The notes beneath the pieces were generated by a model. It saw nothing but the letters and a program-made list of their open reading frames with translations. It was not told the origin of the DNA and made no database searches. Position numbers and translations under genes: made by a program. A DNA stretch of 9,636 bases from JANMZR01 sp031383555 (GTDB lineage Bacteria; Bacteroidota; Bacteroidia; Cytophagales; Spirosomataceae), in the NCBI GenBank assembly GCA_031383555.1, contig JANMZR010000349.1, positions 1-9,636 on the forward strand, written 5' to 3'. Shown here piece after piece: positions 7,071 to 9,636 of the stretch. Numbering within the stretch: the stretch's first letter is position 1; each line of letters begins with the position of its first letter.

Positions 7071-7091
7071 GCTTGCTTGAAATAAGTAAGC
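7071..7091 (+). other. Intercistronic hairpin between PspC and LiaF-like genes
   Basis: GCTTGCTT, loop GAAAT, AAGTAAGC: an 8-bp stem with one G-U pair, ending 16 bp before the ATG at 7108. No long T-tract follows (TAAATTTTA), so it is more likely an attenuating, processing or translation-modulating structure than a full terminator. Confidence 0.35.
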
Positions 7092-7107
7092 TAAATTTTA
7101 GAAAAAC

Positions 7108-8112
7108 ATGAATAATTCAAACAAAAATTACTTTACCGCAGGCCTTTTAATATTATTAGGTTTGCTGTTTTTAGGGCAAGAGTTCAACTTATTCAATTTT
7201 GAATGGGACGATTTTGCTCGCTTTTGGCCAATAATATTAATACTAATAGGTATTAACATCATTTTTGGAGGCAAATCTGGCGGATCAGGATCATGGGTGT
7301 TTTTTATACTTCTACTTTTAGCTATTCCTTTCGGCCTAGTTCGTAGTTGTGAAAACAAATGGGATAGAAATGGCAGAAACTTCCATTGGAATGATAAAAA
7401 CTGGAATGATAGTGATGATAATAATAATGACAATGACGATGACGATAAAAAAGATACATCAATATCAAAATCTCAAAATTTTTCAGAAGAAATTACATCA
7501 GAAATAAAATCAGCAAAATTGATTGTTGAAGGTGGCGTAGCTGGAATAGATGTTGACGGAACCACTGGTAAGCTGTTCGAGGCAGATACTAGATCAACTT
7601 TTACAGATTTTGGTATGAGTAAAACTATTGATGGTGGAGTTGCCAATTTGAGATTCACTATGAACGGACGAAAAGGAGAAAACAAACATATTGATATAGA
7701 TTCAGATGATTTTGATGGGAAAAATGAAGCTAAAATAAAGCTCAACCCGGATATACCTTGGAGTATGGAATATAAGTTTGGTGTGGCTGGTGCCGATTTG
7801 GACTTAAGTCCTTTCAAAGTAGATAATTTGGAAATAAAAACTGGAATTTCAGGAGTTGATATTAAATTGGGTGACAAATCAAATGATATGAATATCAATA
7901 TTGATTCAGGCATTGCGGGAATAAAAATAAAAGTGCCGACTAGTGTTGGGGTTAGAATAAAAGCTGACGATTTCCTATCAAGCAATCATTTTGAAGGATT
8001 TACAAAAGATGGGTCTGGCTATTATCATTCCCCAGATTACAACAAAACCACCAAAAAGATATCGATCAATTACAAAGGGGCCTTCGCAAGCTTTGATGTG
8101 GATAGGTATTAA
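7108..8112 (+). CDS. LiaF-like membrane protein: DUF5668 helices, Asp/Asn-rich linker, repetitive beta-rich domain
   Basis: This 334-residue protein reads as a membrane-anchored sensor or regulator. Residues 9-54 are DUF5668 (AGLLILLGLLFLGQEF, then FWPIILILIGINIIFGG), like that of the preceding PspC protein. A third membrane segment spans about 62-80 (SWVFFILLLLAIPFGLV). Residues about 84-117 are a Trp/Asn/Asp-rich, low-complexity linker encoded by imperfect GAT/AAT/GAC triplets. Residues about 125-334 form a beta-rich domain with repeated motifs: GGVAGIDVD (142-150), GGVANLRFT (176-184), FGVAGADLDLS (224-234), TGISGVDIKLG (245-255) and SGIAGIKIKV (267-276). This is the pattern of the LiaF C-terminal/DUF4097 'toastrack' fold. 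By analogy it may modulate envelope-stress signalling; this is inferred. Its last eleven codons lie in a 34-bp segment duplicated downstream. Confidence 0.83.
   Translation: MNNSNKNYFTAGLLILLGLLFLGQEFNLFNFEWDDFARFWPIILILIGINIIFGGKSGGSGSWVFFILLLLAIPFGLVRSCENKWDRNGRNFHWNDKNWNDSDDNNNDNDDDDKKDTSISKSQNFSEEITSEIKSAKLIVEGGVAGIDVDGTTGKLFEADTRSTFTDFGMSKTIDGGVANLRFTMNGRKGENKHIDIDSDDFDGKNEAKIKLNPDIPWSMEYKFGVAGADLDLSPFKVDNLEIKTGISGVDIKLGDKSNDMNINIDSGIAGIKIKVPTSVGVRIKADDFLSSNHFEGFTKDGSGYYHSPDYNKTTKKISINYKGAFASFDVDRY
8077..8110 (+). repeat. 34-bp direct repeat, copy 1 (3' end of the LiaF-like gene)
   Basis: This copy begins GGGGCCTTCGCAAGC and ends GGATAGGTATT. It covers the last eleven codons (GAFASFDVDRY) and the first T of the TAA stop. 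The second copy, at 8163-8196, is identical by base-by-base comparison. Confidence 0.95.
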
Positions 8113-8117
8113 TTTTG
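8110..8117 (+). promoter_or_regulatory. Candidate promoter overlapping the LiaF-like stop codon
   Basis: TAATTTTG followed by CAC matches the Bacteroidota -7 box TAnnTTTG and its common TTTGCAC extension. A TTTG at 8092-8095 lies 14 nt upstream, shorter than the usual spacing. Transcription from here would start near 8123 and cross repeat copy 2 and the heptamer array to the terminator at 8261-8293, with no evident gene between. Confidence 0.4.
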
Positions 8118-8162
8118 CACCTTTGTAATTGAAAATATTGCTATTATTTACTTCTAAAACAG

Positions 8163-8196
8163 GGGGCCTTCGCAAGCTTTGATGTGGATAGGTATT
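8163..8196 (+). repeat. 34-bp direct repeat, copy 2 (orphan C-terminal codons)
   Basis: This is an exact copy of 8077-8110, offset by 86 bp. It again encodes GAFASFDVDRY and is again closed by a stop, here TGA instead of TAA. The frame upstream of it is open only back to a TGA at 8130-8132 and has no start codon, so it is not a gene. The intervening 52 bp (8111-8162) do not resemble the sequence after copy 2. Confidence 0.95.
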
Positions 8197-8202
8197 GAAA
8201 AA

Positions 8203-8258
8203 GAAATTAGAAATTAGAAACTAGTAGTTAGAAATCAGAAGTTAGAAATTAGAAATTA
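8203..8258 (+). repeat. Heptanucleotide tandem array, eight units of GAAATTA
   Basis: Eight consecutive 7-bp units stay in phase. Units 1, 2, 7 and 8 are exactly GAAATTA; units 3-6 are GAAACTA, GTAGTTA, GAAATCA and GAAGTTA. Exact outer units and diverged inner ones suggest an old array with later changes. The array lies between repeat copy 2 and the terminator and encodes nothing recognisable. It is too short and too regular for CRISPR, and it has no spacers. Confidence 0.9.
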
Positions 8259-8260
8259 AG

Positions 8261-8293
8261 ACAGTCAGATTTTATAATCTGGCTGTTTTTTTT
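8261..8293 (+). terminator. Strong intrinsic terminator
   Basis: The stem is ACAGTCAGATT (8261-8271) with AATCTGGCTGT (8276-8286): 11 bp including one G-U pair, around a TTAT loop. Eight T residues follow (8286-8293, the first shared with the stem). An A-containing tract precedes the stem. It would end the PspC/LiaF-like operon, and any transcript from the box at 8110, before rimO. Confidence 0.9.
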
Positions 8294-8337
8294 GATTCGG
8301 AAATTACACAAGTAAAATATACCCAAGAATAATTTCG

Positions 8338-8345
8338 TAAATTTG
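8338..8345 (+). promoter_or_regulatory. Candidate promoter of rimO
   Basis: TAAATTTG followed by CACTTT is an exact TAnnTTTG -7 box with the TTTGCAC extension also seen at 8110. It lies just downstream of the terminator and 27 bp before the rimO ATG, implying a leader of about 20 nt. No convincing -33 TTG was found. Confidence 0.55.
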
Positions 8346-8360
8346 CACTTTATTAAGAAA

Positions 8361-8366
8361 AGAGGG
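8361..8366 (+). promoter_or_regulatory. Ribosome binding site of rimO
   Basis: AGAGGG ends 6 nt before the ATG at 8373. It is one of the few purine-rich Shine-Dalgarno-like sites in the window and supports that start. Confidence 0.5.
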
Positions 8367-8372
8367 CAATAC

Positions 8373-9636
8373 ATGAAAACGAAAACACAATTAAAAAATA
8401 AGGTAAATATTGTAACATTAGGTTGCAGTAAAAATATTGTGGATTCGGAAGTAATTTACACACAATTAAAAGGCAATGGAATTGCCGTCACCCATGAGGC
8501 AAAAAGAGATAATTCCAATATTGTAATTGTAAATACTTGTGGTTTTATTGACAATGCCAAACAAGAATCAATTGACACAATACTTCGATATGCCGACGCC
8601 AAAAATGCGGGTAAAATAGACAAACTTTATGTAACTGGCTGCCTGTCACACCGATATAAAGATGATTTGGAAAGGGAAATTCCATTAGTTGATGCTTTTT
8701 TTGGCACAAATGAGCTCCCAAGATTATTAAAAACTCTAAAAGCCGACTATAAACATGAGTTGATTGGTGAGCGTTTGTTAACCACCCCAACCCACTATGC
8801 TTACCTTAAAATAGCTGAAGGATGCGACCGACCATGTTCGTTTTGTGCTATTCCAATAATGCGTGGCGGGCATATAAGTCGCACAATAGATGACTTAATT
8901 GTTGAAGCCAAATCATTGGCTAGAAGGGGTACAAAAGAGCTCATATTAATCGCACAAGACCTTACTTATTATGGTTTGGATATTTACAAAAAAAGGAATC
9001 TTTCAGAGCTTTTAGATCAGCTTTCTGATATTGATGGTATTGAGTGGATTCGTTTGCAATATGCCTATCCTGCTGGTTTCCCAATGGATATTTTGGATAT
9101 AATGGCCTCAAAATCTAATATTTGCAAATATTTAGATATGCCATTACAATCAGGATCAAGTGAGGTTTTGAAATTGATGCGACGTGGAATAACACGAGAA
9201 AAAACTGAGGATCTGGTGAATGCAATTCGTGATAAAGTACCTGAAATTGCCCTACGCACAACCTTAATTGCGGGCCACCCTGGTGAAACAGAAGCTGCTT
9301 ATGATGAAACTTATGAGTTTGTGGAGAAAATGAGGTTTGATCGCCTGGGTGTATTTACCTATTCGCATGAAGACAATACCCATTCGCATACCATGTTGGA
9401 TGATATACCCGATGAAATAAAACAAGAACGTGCCGATGAAATAATGGCTTTGCAACAAGGGATTTCGTCCGAATTGAATGAACAAAAAATTGGCCAGACC
9501 CATAAAGTTTTATTTGACCGAAAAGAAAATGGTTTTTTTATAGGACGCACACAATTTGACTCCCCAGAAGTTGATAATGAGGTACTTGTACCAGCAGATC
9601 AATTTTTAAAGCTGGGCGATTTTGCCCATGTGAAAA
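8373..9636 (+). CDS. rimO: Ribosomal protein S12 (uS12) methylthiotransferase RimO, cut by the right edge
   Basis: The 421 visible codons of an enzyme usually near 435 residues are uninterrupted to the window end, so about 15 residues are missing. RimO is a radical-SAM enzyme that adds a methylthio group to a conserved aspartate of ribosomal protein S12. The N-terminal methylthiotransferase domain carries Cys18 (TLGCSKN), Cys56 (NTCGFI) and Cys90 (TGCLSH), which bind the auxiliary 4Fe-4S cluster. The radical-SAM motif EGCDRPCSFC supplies Cys151, Cys155 and Cys158. IPIMRGGHISR and YAYPAGFPMDIL favour RimO over the tRNA enzyme MiaB. A TRAM domain begins near residue 371 (QKIGQTHKVLF). The ATG at 8373 is preceded by AGAGGG and a nearby -7 box, so it is probably expressed from its own promoter. 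Confidence 0.96.
   Translation, partial: MKTKTQLKNKVNIVTLGCSKNIVDSEVIYTQLKGNGIAVTHEAKRDNSNIVIVNTCGFIDNAKQESIDTILRYADAKNAGKIDKLYVTGCLSHRYKDDLEREIPLVDAFFGTNELPRLLKTLKADYKHELIGERLLTTPTHYAYLKIAEGCDRPCSFCAIPIMRGGHISRTIDDLIVEAKSLARRGTKELILIAQDLTYYGLDIYKKRNLSELLDQLSDIDGIEWIRLQYAYPAGFPMDILDIMASKSNICKYLDMPLQSGSSEVLKLMRRGITREKTEDLVNAIRDKVPEIALRTTLIAGHPGETEAAYDETYEFVEKMRFDRLGVFTYSHEDNTHSHTMLDDIPDEIKQERADEIMALQQGISSELNEQKIGQTHKVLFDRKENGFFIGRTQFDSPEVDNEVLVPADQFLKLGDFAHVK

Noticed and set aside
7473..7985. Long minus-strand frame (170 codons) inside the LiaF-like gene
   Set aside because: Antisense to the repetitive beta-rich domain; the sense strand has the recurring G-V/I-A-G motifs and the operon context.
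8203..8258. CRISPR array
   Set aside because: Units are only 7 bp, contiguous and without spacers; no cas genes are in the window.
9065..9550. Minus-strand frames at 9065-9259, 9264-9503 and 9359-9550
   Set aside because: Antisense to rimO, which is continuous and carries all conserved cysteine motifs on the plus strand.

Overview
The window looks like a chromosomal segment of an AT-rich member of the Bacteroidota (Cytophagales/Sphingobacteriales-like). Several signs agree. Most starts lack a strong Shine-Dalgarno sequence. Candidate promoters match the Bacteroidota -7 box TAnnTTTG, often extended to TTTGCAC. The protein repertoire also fits: an M43 cytophagalysin-type protease remnant, a WD40 protein, a DivIVA-domain protein, a SirB1-like transglutaminase-fold protein and PspC/LiaF-like membrane proteins. 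The assignment is inferred from these features and not from a database search.

Layout. 1-640 (minus) is a decayed lipoprotein-type M43 metalloprotease gene with two frameshifts, an in-frame stop and no start codon; it continues past the left edge. 641-915 is very AT-rich spacer. 916-2232 (+) is an intact GntP-family sugar-acid permease. It converges on a minus-strand cluster read from right to left: a seven-bladed WD40 protein (3661-4575), a DivIVA-domain coiled-coil protein (2718-3635) and folB (2314-2664). The gaps are 25 and 53 bp, so the three are probably co-transcribed. Divergent from the WD40 gene is a Sfp-type 4'-phosphopantetheinyl transferase (4715-5347, +). It meets the SirB1-like gene (5350-6210, minus) tail to tail with only 2 bp between stop codons.

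6550-8112 (+) is a two-gene envelope-stress-type module: a PspC + DUF5668 protein, then a LiaF-like protein with the same membrane domain, an Asp/Asn-rich linker and a repetitive beta-rich C-terminal domain. The window ends with rimO (8373 to the right edge, +), the ribosomal protein S12 methylthiotransferase, which lacks only its last residues.

The most unusual stretch is 8077-8293. The last 34 bp of the LiaF-like coding sequence, up to the first base of its stop codon, are duplicated exactly 86 bp downstream, again followed by an in-frame stop. A good -7 promoter box overlaps the real stop codon. The second copy runs into eight in-phase 7-bp repeats (consensus GAAATTA) and then a strong intrinsic terminator. 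This could be a recombination or integration scar, a short non-coding transcription unit, or both. I see no CRISPR array, rRNA, tRNA, intact mobile element or defence operon, and apart from that locus the window is ordinary core and accessory genome.
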